From: Paracoccus seriniphilus
GTDB taxonomy: Bacteria > Pseudomonadota > Alphaproteobacteria > Rhodobacterales > Rhodobacteraceae
DNA: 64,000 nt
Reading direction: 5' to 3'
Assembly (NCBI RefSeq): GCF_028553745.1
Contig: NZ_CP067129.1
Location: forward strand, 1,470,501 to 1,534,500
Numbering within the stretch: position 1 is the stretch's first letter; each line of letters opens with the position of its first letter. The translations under genes and the position numbers were made by a program. Under the pieces are notes generated by a model that was not told the DNA's origin, did no database searches, and was given only the letters and a program-made list of their open reading frames with translations. Of the stretch, positions 24,465 through 36,369 are shown piece by piece.

Positions 24465-25243
24465 GCGCCCACCATGTCCTTGTTCTTCAGACCGGTGCCC
24501 AGATAGGCCTCGATCACTTCCTCATTCTGCATGATCTGATCGGCGCTGCCCTCGGCCAGCACCTTGCCCTCGGCCATGACGATGACCGGATCGCAAAGGC
24601 GACCGATGAAATCCATGTCATGTTCGATGACGCAGAAGGTATAGCCCCGCTCCTTGTTCAACCGCACGATGGCATCGCCGATCGTGCCCAGAAGGGTGCG
24701 GTTCACGCCGGCGCCGACCTCGTCCAGAAAGACCACCTTGGCATCGACCATCATGGTGCGGCCCAGCTCCAGCAGCTTCTTCTGGCCGCCTGACAGGTTG
24801 CCGGCCTTTTCATGGGTGAGATGGCGGATGGTCAGAAAATCCAGAACCTCGTCGGCCTTCTTGCGCAGCTTGGCCTCTTCACGTTCGATCTGCCCGCGCT
24901 TGAACCATGTCTTCCAGATGGTTTCGCCGGTTTGCTGACCCGGAACCATCATCAGGTTTTCGCGAACGGTCATCGAGGAGAATTCATGTGCCAGCTGGAA
25001 AGTCCGCAGCAGCCCGCGATGAAACAGCTCATGCGGCGGCATCCCGGTGATTTCCTCGCCATCCATGAAGACTCGCCCCGATGTCGGCGGCAAAACTCCG
25101 GCGATGACGTTGAAGAGCGTTGATTTTCCGGCCCCGTTCGGCCCGATCAGCCCGGTGATCGAACCCGTTTCGATCGTCAGGCTGGCGCCATCGACGGCAT
25201 GAAAGCCCCCGAAATGGCGGTGAAGGTCCTCGACCCTGATCAT
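24461..25243 (-). CDS. livG: Branched-chain amino acid ABC transporter ATPase LivG
   Basis: This 260-residue ABC ATPase has Walker A IGPNGAGKST, Q-loop RTFQLAHEFSSMTV, signature LSGGQKKLLELGR and Walker B VVFLDEVGAGVN. The switch His lies in CVIEHDMDFI. The Walker B Pro is replaced (DEVGAGVN), as in some LivG proteins. AGGGA lies upstream of the ATG at 25243. It is the first gene after the livK terminator hairpin and overlaps livF. Confidence 0.94.
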   Translation of the reverse strand: MIRVEDLHRHFGGFHAVDGASLTIETGSITGLIGPNGAGKSTLFNVIAGVLPPTSGRVFMDGEEITGMPPHELFHRGLLRTFQLAHEFSSMTVRENLMMVPGQQTGETIWKTWFKRGQIEREEAKLRKKADEVLDFLTIRHLTHEKAGNLSGGQKKLLELGRTMMVDAKVVFLDEVGAGVNRTLLGTIGDAIVRLNKERGYTFCVIEHDMDFIGRLCDPVIVMAEGKVLAEGSADQIMQNEEVIEAYLGTGLKNKDMVGA

Positions 25244-25309
25244 ATGCGTTTCCCTGTCTTCACAGTTTTAAGTGAAGTGTGGCCGTCTTGACGGCTCTTG
25301 TCATTTGAT

Positions 25310-25342
25310 AAAAAGGGGCCCGGCCTCCAAAAGGCCGAGCCC
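25310..25342 (-). terminator. Terminator-like hairpin between livK and livG
   Basis: On the minus strand GGGCTCGGCC (25342-25333) pairs with GGCCGGGCCC (25325-25316), ten pairs with one G-T, followed by CTTTTT. It lies 16 bp after the livK stop and before livG. It probably lets most transcripts end after the binding-protein gene and some read on into livGFHM. Confidence 0.85.
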
Positions 25343-25358
25343 GAAGGGTCACGAGGCC

Positions 25359-26543
25359 TTAACGATAGCCCACGATCTCCATTTTGCCGTCGGTAAAGGC
25401 AACCTCGCGATAGATGCCAGCAGATTCGCCGCCGCCCACGAAATCGACCGAGGTGGCACCGACGTAATCCACGTCTCCGCCGCCATTGATGATTTCCAGC
25501 GCCTTGACCAGTTCGCCCGGCATGATCTCTTCGCCCGGCTCGTTGGCGATATCCATCACCTTTTCCTTGTATTCGGCCGGGTCCGAGGAACCTGCGGCGG
25601 CCATCGACAGCATGATCAGCGCCGCGGCGTCATAGGCCTCGGCCGAGAATGCGCCGCTGCCGTCAAAGCCGGCTTCTTCGGCCAGCTTCAGATAGGTATC
25701 GCGGCCTTCGCCCTCGGCGGCCGGGTTCTGACCAAAGCTGCCGTCGATTTCGGAACCGAAGTTCTCTACCAGCTGGTTGCCGACCATGCCGTCGGGGAAG
25801 ACGAAGGTGTCAAAGGCTCCGGTGTCCAGCGAGGCGCGCACGACGCCTGAACCGCCCTGATCGACATAGCCTGCCACGACCAGCGCATCGCCACCGGCGG
25901 ATGCCAGCGCCGCGACCTCGGCCGAATAGTCGGCCTTGCCGTCGTCATGGGCGGCATTTACCGTCACGGTGCCGCCAGCGGCCTCGAAGGCTGCCTGGAA
26001 GCTGTCGGCCAGACCCTTGCCATAGTCGTTGTTGGTATAGGTGACGGCGACGGTATCAATGCCACGTGACATGATGATATCGGCCATGACCTGGCCCTGA
26101 CGTGCATCCGAAGGCGACGTGCGGAAGAACAGGCCATTGTCCTCGATGTCCGAAAGCGCCGGCGAGGTCGCCGAGGGCGAGATCATCACGATGCCGTTCG
26201 GCTTGGCGACATTTTCAAGCGAGGCGATGGTTTCGCCCGAGCACATGCCGCCTATGATCCCCTTCACGCCTTCGGCCGAAATCAGGCGTTCGACGGTGGC
26301 CACAGCTGCCGCAGCATCGGCACAGGTCGAATCACCCTGAACTGCCGTGACGGTCGAACCATCCAGAAGCAGTCCCGATTCGGTCACCTCTTTCATGGCC
26401 AGTTCGGCGCCATTGGCCATGTCGGGGGCCATGGATTCCAGCGGTCCGGTAAAGCCCAGAGAGATGCCCAGCTTGATGTCCTCGGCCCCGGCAGAGCCAG
26501 CGATCAGAGCCCCGGCGGCAGACGCAAGAAGCAGTTTTTTCAT
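25359..26543 (-). CDS. livK: Branched-chain amino acid ABC transporter substrate-binding protein
   Basis: This 394-residue periplasmic binding protein starts MKKLLLASAAGALIAGSAGA (signal peptide) at 26543, with GGGAG upstream. The type I periplasmic-binding fold is seen in IKLGISLGFTGPLESM, GIIGGMCSGETIA, NGIVMISPSATSPALSD and RTSPSDARQGQVMADI, all typical of LivJ/LivK. It probably binds leucine, isoleucine or valine, but Liv-type receptors also bind amides and other amino acids. It is the first gene of the operon and is followed by a terminator hairpin, consistent with higher expression than the membrane parts. Confidence 0.92.
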   Translation of the reverse strand: MKKLLLASAAGALIAGSAGAEDIKLGISLGFTGPLESMAPDMANGAELAMKEVTESGLLLDGSTVTAVQGDSTCADAAAAVATVERLISAEGVKGIIGGMCSGETIASLENVAKPNGIVMISPSATSPALSDIEDNGLFFRTSPSDARQGQVMADIIMSRGIDTVAVTYTNNDYGKGLADSFQAAFEAAGGTVTVNAAHDDGKADYSAEVAALASAGGDALVVAGYVDQGGSGVVRASLDTGAFDTFVFPDGMVGNQLVENFGSEIDGSFGQNPAAEGEGRDTYLKLAEEAGFDGSGAFSAEAYDAAALIMLSMAAAGSSDPAEYKEKVMDIANEPGEEIMPGELVKALEIINGGGDVDYVGATSVDFVGGGESAGIYREVAFTDGKMEIVGYR

Positions 26544-26792
26544 AGTATTTTCTCCCAGTTGGAACATTGTCCTGAAGGCAGGTTAGAAGGGAGTTGCATA
26601 AAAGGGAAGCAGCTTGTCGTAACGTCAGACATGGATTTACAGACAGGCCAGCCCGCCCTGCATGACAATTCGACGATCCGGGAATTTCCGCCTGTGACGT
26701 CGGGGAAAACGGCGCGAATCAATGGTGGCTGCCCACAAGCTGATTCACGAAATGGCGGCGCGATGATCCGCGCCGCCGCAATGGCAGGGCTG

Positions 26793-28151
26793 TCAGACTT
26801 TCCTGGAGGCTTCGAGGACCGGACGATAGATATCGACCAGCCGCGCTACCGCATCAGCGGGCGAGATCTCGACCGTCTCGCCGCTGCGCCGGTTGGTCAG
26901 CTCGACCTTGTCCTGAGCCAGACCGCGCGGTCCGACGGTAATGCGCCATGGCAGGCCGATCAGGTCCATCGAGGCGAATTTCGCGCCGGCGCGATCATTA
27001 CGGTCGTCATAGAGAGGGTCCAGCCCTGCGGCGCGCAACTGGGCATAGATCTCGTCACAGGCCGTGTCGGTGGCGCTGTCGCCCTGTTTGAGGTTGACGA
27101 TGCCGGCATGGAAGGGCGTCACGCCTTCGGGCCAGATGATGCCCTTGTCGTCGTGATTGGCCTCGATGATTGCCCCCAGCAGGCGGCTGACGCCGATGCC
27201 ATGGCTGCCCATATGCACAGGAACCCGGTTGCCATCGGGACCGACCACGGTGGCGCCCATCGGCTCGGAATATTTGGTGCCGAAATAGAAGATCTGGCCG
27301 ACTTCGATGCCCCGGGCGCTGCGGCGACGCTCTTCGGGGACCTGATTGAAGACCGCCTCGTCGTGGGTTTCATCCGTGCGGGCATAGCGGCTGGTGAATT
27401 CGTCCAGCACCGACTGGCATTCGGCGTGATCGTCATAATCAATCTTGCGGTCGCCAAAGGTCAGATCGGTGATGGCGCTGTCATAGAAGACCTCGGACTC
27501 GCCGGTTTCGGCCAGCACCAGGAATTCATGGGTATAGTCGCCACCGATCGGACCACCGTCGGCGCGCATCGGAATCGCCTGCAGGCCCATGCGCTCATAG
27601 GTGCGCAGATAGCTGACCAGATGCCGGTTATAGGCATGCAGCGCGTCTTCCCTGGTCAGGTCGAAATTGTATCCGTCCTTCATCAGGAACTCGCGGCCCC
27701 GCATGACGCCGAAACGCGGGCGGATCTCGTCGCGGAACTTCCACTGGATATGATACAGCGTCAGGGGCAGATCCTTGTAGCTGTTCACATGACTACGGAA
27801 GATGTCGGTGATCATCTCTTCATTGGTCGGACCGTAAAGCAGGTCGCGTTTCTGCCGGTCACGGATGCGCAGCATCTCTTCGCCGTAATCGTCATAGCGG
27901 CCGCTTTCGCGCCACAGATCGGCGGGCTGCAGCGTCGGCATCAGCAGCGGAATATGCCCGGCACGTTCCTGTTCCTCATGCACGATCTGCTCGATGCGAC
28001 GCAGCACCTTGTAGCCAAGCGGCAGCCAGGAATAGATACCCGCCGCCTGCTGCTTGATCATCCCGGCGCGCAGCATCAGGCGATGACTGACGATCTGGGC
28101 CTCCTTGGGGTCTTCCTTCAGAACGGGCAAAAAATATCGCGACAGACGCAT
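26793..28151 (-). CDS. proS: Prolyl-tRNA synthetase, short alphaproteobacterial form
   Basis: This 452-residue class II aminoacyl-tRNA synthetase charges tRNA-Pro. Motif 1 region [16 protein letters not shown], motif 2 region [16 protein letters not shown] and motif 3 [15 protein letters not shown] are all present. The C-terminal anticodon-binding domain begins near residue 350 ([16 protein letters not shown]). It lacks the ~180-residue editing insertion found in E. coli ProS, as is usual in alphaproteobacteria, so mischarged Ala-tRNA-Pro would need a separate deacylase. It stands alone, divergent from the AI-2E permease gene. Confidence 0.96.
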   Translation of the reverse strand: MRLSRYFLPVLKEDPKEAQIVSHRLMLRAGMIKQQAAGIYSWLPLGYKVLRRIEQIVHEEQERAGHIPLLMPTLQPADLWRESGRYDDYGEEMLRIRDRQKRDLLYGPTNEEMITDIFRSHVNSYKDLPLTLYHIQWKFRDEIRPRFGVMRGREFLMKDGYNFDLTREDALHAYNRHLVSYLRTYERMGLQAIPMRADGGPIGGDYTHEFLVLAETGESEVFYDSAITDLTFGDRKIDYDDHAECQSVLDEFTSRYARTDETHDEAVFNQVPEERRRSARGIEVGQIFYFGTKYSEPMGATVVGPDGNRVPVHMGSHGIGVSRLLGAIIEANHDDKGIIWPEGVTPFHAGIVNLKQGDSATDTACDEIYAQLRAAGLDPLYDDRNDRAGAKFASMDLIGLPWRITVGPRGLAQDKVELTNRRSGETVEISPADAVARLVDIYRPVLEASRKV

Positions 28152-28306
28152 GGCATCCTCATTTCAGCATTTGCGTCACCTCTAGGGCAGTCGCGCGCAC
28201 TGGGCAAGCACCGTGCAGGATTTGCGTATCCGTTGCAGGTCGTGCAGACTTGCAACCCAAGCGCCAACCCGCCACATAGTCATGTTGTAATTCAGGAGCA
28301 TTTGTA

Positions 28307-29512
28307 ATGCGTGTGCCGGTGCAAAAGCAGTTGATCTGGTGGGGTGTTGCGCTCGCATTGCTCTTGATCGTGATGTGGTTGCTGGGGCAGGCCATCCTGC
28401 CCTTCATCCTGGGCGCGGGCGTCGCCTATCTGCTGGACCCGGTGGCCGACCGGCTGGAGCGGGCGGGTCTGTCGCGCATCATGGCCGTCGTGCTGATCAC
28501 CTTTGTCGCGATGCTGCTGTTCGTTGCGGTGATCCTGCTGATCGTTCCCGTGCTGCTGCGCCAGGCCACAGCCTTGATCAACACCGCGCCGGACATGATC
28601 GAACAGGCGCGCGCATTTGTCAGTGCGCGTTTCCCCGAGCTTTTGCCCGAGGGAGGCACCATCGGCACGGCGCTGACCGACCTGGGTGCAGCGATGGGAG
28701 ATCAGTTGACCAATGTCGCGCAGACGCTGCTGAATTCCTTTGGTGGGATGATCAGCGCCGTGGCCTTGCTGGTGATCGTACCGGTGGTGGCCTTCTACCT
28801 GCTGCTGGACTGGGATCGCATGGTGGCCCAGATCGACCGCCTGTTGCCGCGAGAACATGCGCCGGTTCTGCGCGACCTGTCCCGGCAGATCGACCACGCG
28901 CTGTCGGGATTCGTGCGCGGACAGGGGCTGGTGATCCTGATTCTGGGCACGTGGTATTCCCTTGCACTGATGCTTGTCGGGCTGCCCTTCGGCTTTTTCA
29001 TCGGCATCATGGCGGCAGTGTTGTCCTTTATCCCTTATGTCGGGGTGCTGATCGGCGGGGCCACGGCCATCGGCGTCGCCCTGTTCAGCTTTTGGGGTGA
29101 ACCGGTCTGGATCGGTGCCGTGATCGCGATCTTTGCCCTTGGGCAGATCGTCGAGGGCAATTACCTGCAGCCCAAGATTGTTGGCGGTCATGTCGGATTG
29201 CACCCGGTCTGGCTGCTGCTGGCCCTGTCTGTTTTCGGGTCTCTGTTCGGCTTCGTCGGGATGGTGGCCGCCGTGCCTCTGGCTGCCGCCTTGGGGGTGC
29301 TGGCCCGGTTCGGCATCGAGCGCTATCGCGAAAGCGCCTTTTACACCGGGCAAAGCACGCCTTCGGATCCCGGCCCGCCGGTTCTGGTCGAGCTTGTTCC
29401 CCGCGGCACGCTGGAGGGGCAATTGCGCGAGGCCCATCTGCAGGCAGATATCGGACGTGTCAAAGCTGGCGTTGCGCCGCAGCCCAATGATCGGCCCCGC
29501 ACGCCTTCCTGA
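28307..29512 (+). CDS. AI-2E/PerM family transporter
   Basis: This 401-residue membrane protein belongs to the PerM/AI-2E family. Pairs of hydrophobic helices lie at residues ~10-45 and ~60-85, followed by an amphipathic soluble stretch (ATALINTAPDMIEQARAFVS). A C-terminal helix bundle carries the family motifs FVRGQGLVILILGTWY, LSFIPYVGVLIGG and GQIVEGNYLQPKIVG. The start at 28307 follows CAGGAG. It sits 8 bp before hdaA, an arrangement conserved in alphaproteobacteria. The substrate is unknown; members are proposed to export small molecules or act in Na+/H+ exchange. Confidence 0.88.
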   Translation: MRVPVQKQLIWWGVALALLLIVMWLLGQAILPFILGAGVAYLLDPVADRLERAGLSRIMAVVLITFVAMLLFVAVILLIVPVLLRQATALINTAPDMIEQARAFVSARFPELLPEGGTIGTALTDLGAAMGDQLTNVAQTLLNSFGGMISAVALLVIVPVVAFYLLLDWDRMVAQIDRLLPREHAPVLRDLSRQIDHALSGFVRGQGLVILILGTWYSLALMLVGLPFGFFIGIMAAVLSFIPYVGVLIGGATAIGVALFSFWGEPVWIGAVIAIFALGQIVEGNYLQPKIVGGHVGLHPVWLLLALSVFGSLFGFVGMVAAVPLAAALGVLARFGIERYRESAFYTGQSTPSDPGPPVLVELVPRGTLEGQLREAHLQADIGRVKAGVAPQPNDRPRTPS

Positions 29513-29520
29513 GGAGTTTC

Positions 29521-30210
29521 ATGTCGCGACAGCTGACCCTTGACCTGACCACGCCGCCCGCGCATTCGCGGGCCGATTTCCTGCCTGCTGCTGCCAATGA
29601 ATCCGCTCTGGCCGCATTGGATGCGCCGCAGGACTGGCCGCAGGGCCGGATGTTGCTGATCGGTCCGGAAGGTGCCGGGAAATCGCATATGGCCGCATTC
29701 TGGGCAGCCGAAAATGGCGCGCGGCGGATCAAGGCGGCTGCGCTGCGTCCCGAGATGGCCGATCATCTGGTTGCCGAAAGTGGCGCGCTGGTGGTCGAGG
29801 ATGCCGACCGGGCAGGGCGCGCGGCAGGGGCCGAACAGGCGCTGTTCCACCTGTGGAACCTCTGTGGTCCGCGCGACTGCCTGTTGTTGCTGACTGCACG
29901 CAGCGCGCCACGGGACTGGGGGTTGCTGTTGCCGGATCTGCGCAGCCGCATGGATGCCATGCCGCAGGTGCGGCTGGGGCCGCCGGATGAGGCGTTGTTG
30001 TCTGCGGTTCTGGTCAAGCTGTTCTCGGACCGTCAGCTTTCCGTATCCTCGGAATTGATCGAATGGCTGGTGCTGCATATGGATCGCGACCTGGGACAGG
30101 CCCGGCGACTGGTCGCGGCGATGGATCGTGCCGCCATGGCGACAAAAGGGCCTGTAACGCGCCGAATTGCGGTTGAACTTCTGGACAAGCTGGCCCGCTC
30201 CGACGCATGA
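29521..30210 (+). CDS. hdaA: DnaA-related regulator HdaA (Hda)
   Basis: This 229-residue AAA+ protein is related to DnaA but lacks its DNA-binding domain IV. It begins SRQLTLDL, the QLxLxL sliding-clamp-binding motif of Hda. The P-loop is [13 protein letters not shown], Walker B is LVVEDAD, and the lid region is [14 protein letters not shown]. In Caulobacter and E. coli it binds the DNA polymerase clamp and stimulates hydrolysis of DnaA-ATP, preventing re-initiation. It lies between a PerM-like gene and ppk, a position also typical of other alphaproteobacteria. Confidence 0.9.
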   Translation: MSRQLTLDLTTPPAHSRADFLPAAANESALAALDAPQDWPQGRMLLIGPEGAGKSHMAAFWAAENGARRIKAAALRPEMADHLVAESGALVVEDADRAGRAAGAEQALFHLWNLCGPRDCLLLLTARSAPRDWGLLLPDLRSRMDAMPQVRLGPPDEALLSAVLVKLFSDRQLSVSSELIEWLVLHMDRDLGQARRLVAAMDRAAMATKGPVTRRIAVELLDKLARSDA

Positions 30211-30241
30211 TCTTCTTGCCTTCACATCCGCGCGGAAACTG

Positions 30242-32407
30242 ATGACCCAGGCCGATTTTCTCAGAACCCCGTTTCCGGAACCGGTCGAATTGCCGGGAGG
30301 CCCACCGACAGGGGCAGATCGCTTTTTCAACCGTGAAATCAGCTGGCTGAGTTTCAATTGGCGGGTTTTGGACGAGGCCCGCAATGTACGGGTGCCCTTG
30401 CTTGAACGGCTGCGGTTCGTGTCGATCAGTGCCGCCAATCTGGACGAATTCTATACGGTGCGCGTGGCCGGGCTGCGCGAATTGCACCGCGAAGGCAGCA
30501 CAACGCCTTCGGATGACGGCAAGACGCCGGCCGAGCAACTGGCGCTGATCAATGCCGATGCGCGCCGCCTGATGGGCGCACAACAGGCGGTATGGAACCG
30601 GATCAGGGCCGAGATGGAAGAGGCGGGCATTGTCATCCTGTCGCGTGACCATCTGAACGAGGACGATCAGGAATTCCTGCGCGCGCATTTCGAAAGCCGG
30701 GTTCTGCCGGTGCTGTCTCCGCTGGCGATTGATCCCGCACATCCCTTTCCCTTCATTCCCAATACCGGATTTTCACTGGCGCTGGAATTGGCGCGGCGTT
30801 CCGACGGGCGCAGGATGCAGGCACTGCTTCCCATTCCCGCGCAATTGCCACGCTTCGTTCCCTTGCCGGGGGGAGAGCGATTTTTGCGGCTGGAAGATTT
30901 GCTGCTGATGAATCTGACCAGCCTGTTTCCGGGCTATACCGATGTCGGGCACTGCGCTTTTCGAGTGCTGCGCGATAGCGATCTGGAGGTCGAGGAAGAG
31001 GCCGAGGATCTGGTGCGCGAGTTCGAAACCGCGCTGAAACGGCGTCGGCGCGGCAGTGTCATCCGACTGAAGATCACCGCCGGTGCGCCCGAAAGCCTGC
31101 GCCGTGTGATCATGCAAGAGCTTGAGGTCACGCCCGATGAGGTGGTCGAGGTCGAAGGTTTGCTGGGCATTGCCGATCTGAAGGAACTGGTCCTGGATCA
31201 CCGCCGCGACCTGTTGTGGCCCGTCTTTACGCCGCGTGTTCCCGAACGGGTGCAGGATCATCATGGCGACATGTTCGCGGCAATCCGGCAGAAGGACATG
31301 CTGCTGCATCACCCCTATGAAACCTTCGATATGGTGATCCGCTTCCTGCAGCAGGCGGCGCTGGATCCCGATGTTCTGGCCATCAAGCAGACACTTTATC
31401 GGACCAGCCGCGACAGCCCGATCGTCGAAGCTCTTTGCGAGGCCGCCGAGGCTGGCAAATCCGTTACCGCGCTGGTCGAATTGAAAGCACGCTTCGACGA
31501 GGCGGCAAATATTCGGCAATCACGGCGTCTGGAGCGAGCGGGCGCGCATGTCGTCTATGGATTTGTCAATTACAAGACGCATGCCAAGATCAGCTCGGTC
31601 GTGCGTCGCGAAGGGGACGCTCTGGTCACCTATACCCACTATGGCACCGGGAATTATCATCCGATCACGGCGCGCATCTATACCGATCTGTCGCTGTTTA
31701 CCTGCGATCCGGCGTTGGGACGTGATGCCACCAAGGTGTTCAACTATCTGTCCGGCTATGTTCAGCCGGAAAATCTTGAAAACCTCTCGATCTCGCCGAT
31801 CGACCTGAAGGACAATCTGCTGACGATGATCGCCCGCGAGGCCGAATATGCCCGCCAGGGCCGTCCGGCAGCGATCTGGGCAAAGATGAACTCGCTGATC
31901 CAGCGCGACATCATCGAGGCGCTTTACGCGGCCAGCGCCGCAGGCGTCAAGATCAGTCTCGTGATCCGGGGGATTTGCGGAATACGACCGGGAATCAAGG
32001 GATTGTCCGAAAATATTCGGGTAAAATCCATCGTCGGCCGCTATCTGGAACATTCGCGGATCGTCTGCTTTGGCAATGGTCACGGGCTGCCATCCAAGAA
32101 GGCGCGGGTGTTTTTCTCTTCCGCCGACTGGATGGGGCGCAACTTGTCGCGGCGTGTGGAAACCCTGGTCGAATGTCACAACGAAACGGTCAAGGCACAG
32201 ATCGTCAGCCAGATCATGGCGGCGAATATGGCCGATGAGGCGCAAAGCTGGCTGCTGCATCCGGACGGCCGTTTCATTCGCTATTTGCCCGAGGAACGGG
32301 ACAATCTTTTCAATTGTCACCGGTTCTTCATGGAGAACCCTTCGCTGTCCGGGCGCGGCACGGCCGGAGCGCGCGATGTGCCGGCCCTGACCCATGCGCC
32401 CGATTGA
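30242..32407 (+). CDS. ppk: Polyphosphate kinase 1
   Basis: This 721-residue enzyme polymerises ATP gamma-phosphate into polyphosphate. The N-terminal domain starts [19 protein letters not shown]. The catalytic part has the autophosphorylated His447 in [11 protein letters not shown], and the second His lies in [30 protein letters not shown] is near the C-terminus. I chose ATG 30242 ([11 protein letters not shown]); the open frame from 30167 overlaps hdaA and the extra residues are not family-like. It is 32 bp after hdaA and 55 bp before ppx, so synthesis and breakdown of polyphosphate are probably cotranscribed. Confidence 0.97.
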   Translation: MTQADFLRTPFPEPVELPGGPPTGADRFFNREISWLSFNWRVLDEARNVRVPLLERLRFVSISAANLDEFYTVRVAGLRELHREGSTTPSDDGKTPAEQLALINADARRLMGAQQAVWNRIRAEMEEAGIVILSRDHLNEDDQEFLRAHFESRVLPVLSPLAIDPAHPFPFIPNTGFSLALELARRSDGRRMQALLPIPAQLPRFVPLPGGERFLRLEDLLLMNLTSLFPGYTDVGHCAFRVLRDSDLEVEEEAEDLVREFETALKRRRRGSVIRLKITAGAPESLRRVIMQELEVTPDEVVEVEGLLGIADLKELVLDHRRDLLWPVFTPRVPERVQDHHGDMFAAIRQKDMLLHHPYETFDMVIRFLQQAALDPDVLAIKQTLYRTSRDSPIVEALCEAAEAGKSVTALVELKARFDEAANIRQSRRLERAGAHVVYGFVNYKTHAKISSVVRREGDALVTYTHYGTGNYHPITARIYTDLSLFTCDPALGRDATKVFNYLSGYVQPENLENLSISPIDLKDNLLTMIAREAEYARQGRPAAIWAKMNSLIQRDIIEALYAASAAGVKISLVIRGICGIRPGIKGLSENIRVKSIVGRYLEHSRIVCFGNGHGLPSKKARVFFSSADWMGRNLSRRVETLVECHNETVKAQIVSQIMAANMADEAQSWLLHPDGRFIRYLPEERDNLFNCHRFFMENPSLSGRGTAGARDVPALTHAPD

Positions 32408-32462
32408 CGGCTTGGTGGTAAACGGGCATTAGGTCCCTCAATGCGCAAGCAGGAGCTTTTCG

Positions 32463-33998
32463 ATGAATGGTGTGCGGACAACTTCCGGAAAGCAGCATGA
32501 GCCCTTGGGCAAGCTGTTTGCGAAACTGCCCAAACGCGCCCTGTCTCGGGTCGGCGTGGTTGATGTCGGATCAAACTCGATCAGGCTTGTGGTTTTCGAT
32601 GGTGCCGCGCGCTCTCCGGCCTATTTCTACAATGAAAAGGTGATGGCGGGGCTGGGGGCCGAGATGGCCTCGACCGGCAAGTTGAATCCCAAAGGCGTCG
32701 AACGCGGCTTCGCGGCCCTCAGTCGCTTCGCGGCGCTGGCCAAGGGGATGGATATCGAACCGCTGACCTGCGTGGCCACCGCTGCTGTGCGTGAGGCCGA
32801 GGATGGTCCGGCCTTTCAACAAAGGGTCGAGCGCGAAACCGGGTTGAAGCTGCTGGTCATCGATGGCGAGGAAGAAGCGCGTCTGTCGGCACAGGGTGTG
32901 CTGTTGGGCTGGCCCGAAGCCAGCGGGCTGGTCTGCGACATCGGCGGAAACTCGATGGAACTGGCCGAAGTCGCGAATGGCAAGGTCGGGCGACGTGTGA
33001 CCTCGCCACTGGGGCCATTCCGTCTGCAACAGGTCAAGGGCGGCAAGGACGGTTTGCGAAAACACATCCGCAAGATTGTGTCCGAGCTTGCAGAGAAAAT
33101 GGGCACCGAGCATGAGCGGATCTATCTGGTCGGCGGTTCGTGGCGGGCAATAGCGCGCCTTGACATGGAGCGCACCGGATATCCGATGACCGTTTTGCAT
33201 GAATATCGCATGACCCCCGAGGCCGTGCAGGACACCGTTGACTTCATCTCTGCCAGCGATCTGTCCGAGATCCGCAGTTCGGTCAGTATTTCCGCATCGC
33301 GGATGGAGCTGGTGCCGCTGGCCTCGCGCGTGTTGTCCGAACTGGTTTCCGTCTTCAAACCCGAAGATCTTGCCGTTTCCAGCTATGGGATCCGCGAGGG
33401 CCTGCTGTACGAACATATGTCCGACGCGCTGCGCAAGCGCGATCCGCTGATCGAAGCGGCGCGTTTCAGTGAACGGCAAATGGCGCGCATTCCAGGGTCG
33501 GGGCGCAAGCTGTATGATTTTCTGCAGCCTATCTATGACGATGTGCCGCCCGAGCGGGATCGCCTGATCAAGGCGGCCTGCCTGTTGCATGACACGACAT
33601 GGCGCGCGCATCCCGATTATCGCGCCGAGGCCTGTTTCGACAATGTCACCCGCGCGAACATGGCCGCGCTCAGCCATCCGGAACGTGTTTTCCTGGGCGT
33701 CTCTTTGCTGCATCGCTACAAGAACAACCGCAACAATTCACCCATGGCCCGGCTGTTTTCGCTGCTGGATGACGATGAATTGCGTGACGCGGAAATCCTG
33801 GGCAAGGCGATGCGTTTCGGTGCGATGTTTGCCATCGACGACCCCGCGGATGCCGGTACGCTGAAGTACAAGCGGGCTGACAAGATCCTGCGCCTTCACC
33901 TGACCGACATGGGGCGGAGACTGATGGGCGAGGTGGCGGTGGCGCGCTTCAAGTCGTTGTGCAATGCGATGAAGGTCGAACCGGACATCATCGACTGA
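32463..33998 (+). CDS. ppx: Exopolyphosphatase (Ppx/GppA family)
   Basis: This 511-residue ASKHA-fold phosphatase has the first phosphate loop VGVVDVGSNSIRLVV near residue 34, CVATAAVREAEDG, the catalytic Glu region IDGEEEARLSAQGV, and the second phosphate loop CDIGGNSMEL. Residues ~330-511 are the C-terminal HD-like helical region (CLLHDTTWRAHPDYR). It removes terminal phosphate from polyphosphate; some relatives instead act on pppGpp. It follows ppk directly and is the last gene of the perM-hdaA-ppk-ppx run. Confidence 0.95.
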   Translation: MNGVRTTSGKQHEPLGKLFAKLPKRALSRVGVVDVGSNSIRLVVFDGAARSPAYFYNEKVMAGLGAEMASTGKLNPKGVERGFAALSRFAALAKGMDIEPLTCVATAAVREAEDGPAFQQRVERETGLKLLVIDGEEEARLSAQGVLLGWPEASGLVCDIGGNSMELAEVANGKVGRRVTSPLGPFRLQQVKGGKDGLRKHIRKIVSELAEKMGTEHERIYLVGGSWRAIARLDMERTGYPMTVLHEYRMTPEAVQDTVDFISASDLSEIRSSVSISASRMELVPLASRVLSELVSVFKPEDLAVSSYGIREGLLYEHMSDALRKRDPLIEAARFSERQMARIPGSGRKLYDFLQPIYDDVPPERDRLIKAACLLHDTTWRAHPDYRAEACFDNVTRANMAALSHPERVFLGVSLLHRYKNNRNNSPMARLFSLLDDDELRDAEILGKAMRFGAMFAIDDPADAGTLKYKRADKILRLHLTDMGRRLMGEVAVARFKSLCNAMKVEPDIID

Positions 33999-34114
33999 TT
34001 TCTTGACCTTCCGAGTTGGGAACAACTGCCCGGGCATCTGCCCGCTGGCAGCCTGTCGGCATTTTCAAGAACGATCCGATCCGCATAACTCGTGGACAGT
34101 GCCGCTGTGCAATG

Positions 34115-34143
34115 AAAAAGGGCGCCCCGAAGGACGCCCTTTC
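34115..34143. terminator. Terminator of groEL, UUCG-type loop
   Basis: On the minus strand AGGGCGTCC-TTCG-GGGCGCCCT is a 9-bp stem (34140-34119) with a stable UUCG tetraloop and a following run of T (34118-34115). It lies 31 bp after the groEL stop. On the plus strand it is followed by only TTT, so it may also weakly end ppx transcription. Confidence 0.88.
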
Positions 34144-34170
34144 CCGTATCTGCCAGGGGCAGGGGGATGA

Positions 34171-35868
<1,698 letters not shown>

Positions 35869-36156
35869 TTACGAAATGATGCCCAGGATGTCGCTTTCCT
35901 TCATGATCAGCAGCTCTTCGCCGTCGATCGTGACTTCGGTGCCCGACCATTTGCCGAACAGCACCCGGTCGCCCGCTTTGACCGTGGGTGCGATCAGCTC
36001 GCCCGAGTCCTTGCGCGCACCTTCGCCGACAGCGATGATTTCGCCTTCAGCGGGTTTTTCTTTAGCGCTGTCGGGGATGATCAGACCGCCTTTGGTCTTT
36101 TCTTCCGACTCGACGCGGCGGACCAGCACGCGGTCATGCAGCGGTTTGAATGCCAT
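35869..36156 (-). CDS. groS: Co-chaperonin GroES (Hsp10)
   Basis: This 95-residue lid of the GroEL chamber starts [14 protein letters not shown] at 36156, with CGGAG 8 nt upstream. An in-frame GTG three codons earlier would put the start too close to that site. The mobile-loop region [19 protein letters not shown] and the C-terminal [13 protein letters not shown] are typical. It is the first gene of groESL. Confidence 0.97.
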   Translation of the reverse strand: MAFKPLHDRVLVRRVESEEKTKGGLIIPDSAKEKPAEGEIIAVGEGARKDSGELIAPTVKAGDRVLFGKWSGTEVTIDGEELLIMKESDILGIIS

Positions 36157-36195
36157 TTTGAACACTCCGATGTTTCAGGTTGCAGTGTCGTGTTG

Positions 36196-36222
36196 TTGGC
36201 ACTCACCTTCGGCGAGTGCCAA
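36196..36222 (-). promoter_or_regulatory. CIRCE operator (HrcA site) of groESL
   Basis: TTGGCACTC (36196-36204) and GAGTGCCAA (36214-36222) form a perfect 9-bp inverted repeat with a 9-bp spacer. The consensus CIRCE is TTAGCACTC-N9-GAGTGCTAA, so each arm differs at one symmetrical base. It lies 40 bp upstream of the groES ATG, just downstream of the likely promoter, where HrcA binding would repress initiation. Confidence 0.93.
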
Positions 36223-36229
36223 TGCAGGT

Positions 36230-36258
36230 GATCTAGGAGAGGCGGAGGGCACTGTCAA
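36230..36258 (-). promoter_or_regulatory. Probable groESL promoter
   Basis: On the minus strand a perfect TTGACA (36258-36253) is followed after 17 bp by TAGATC (36235-36230). The start of transcription would fall at the edge of the CIRCE repeat. The -10 match is only 3 of 6, which is common in alphaproteobacterial promoters. No clear RpoH-type sequence was seen. Confidence 0.6.
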
Positions 36259-36369
36259 CGGCGCTGATCAAGAAAATCTCGCTGGCGGTGGAGCTTGGCG
36301 CGTTCTTGTGTCAGCCTGCGTGAAATAGGGCGTCACTTGGCCTGTCTGACAGAATACCGGAGAGTGGAT

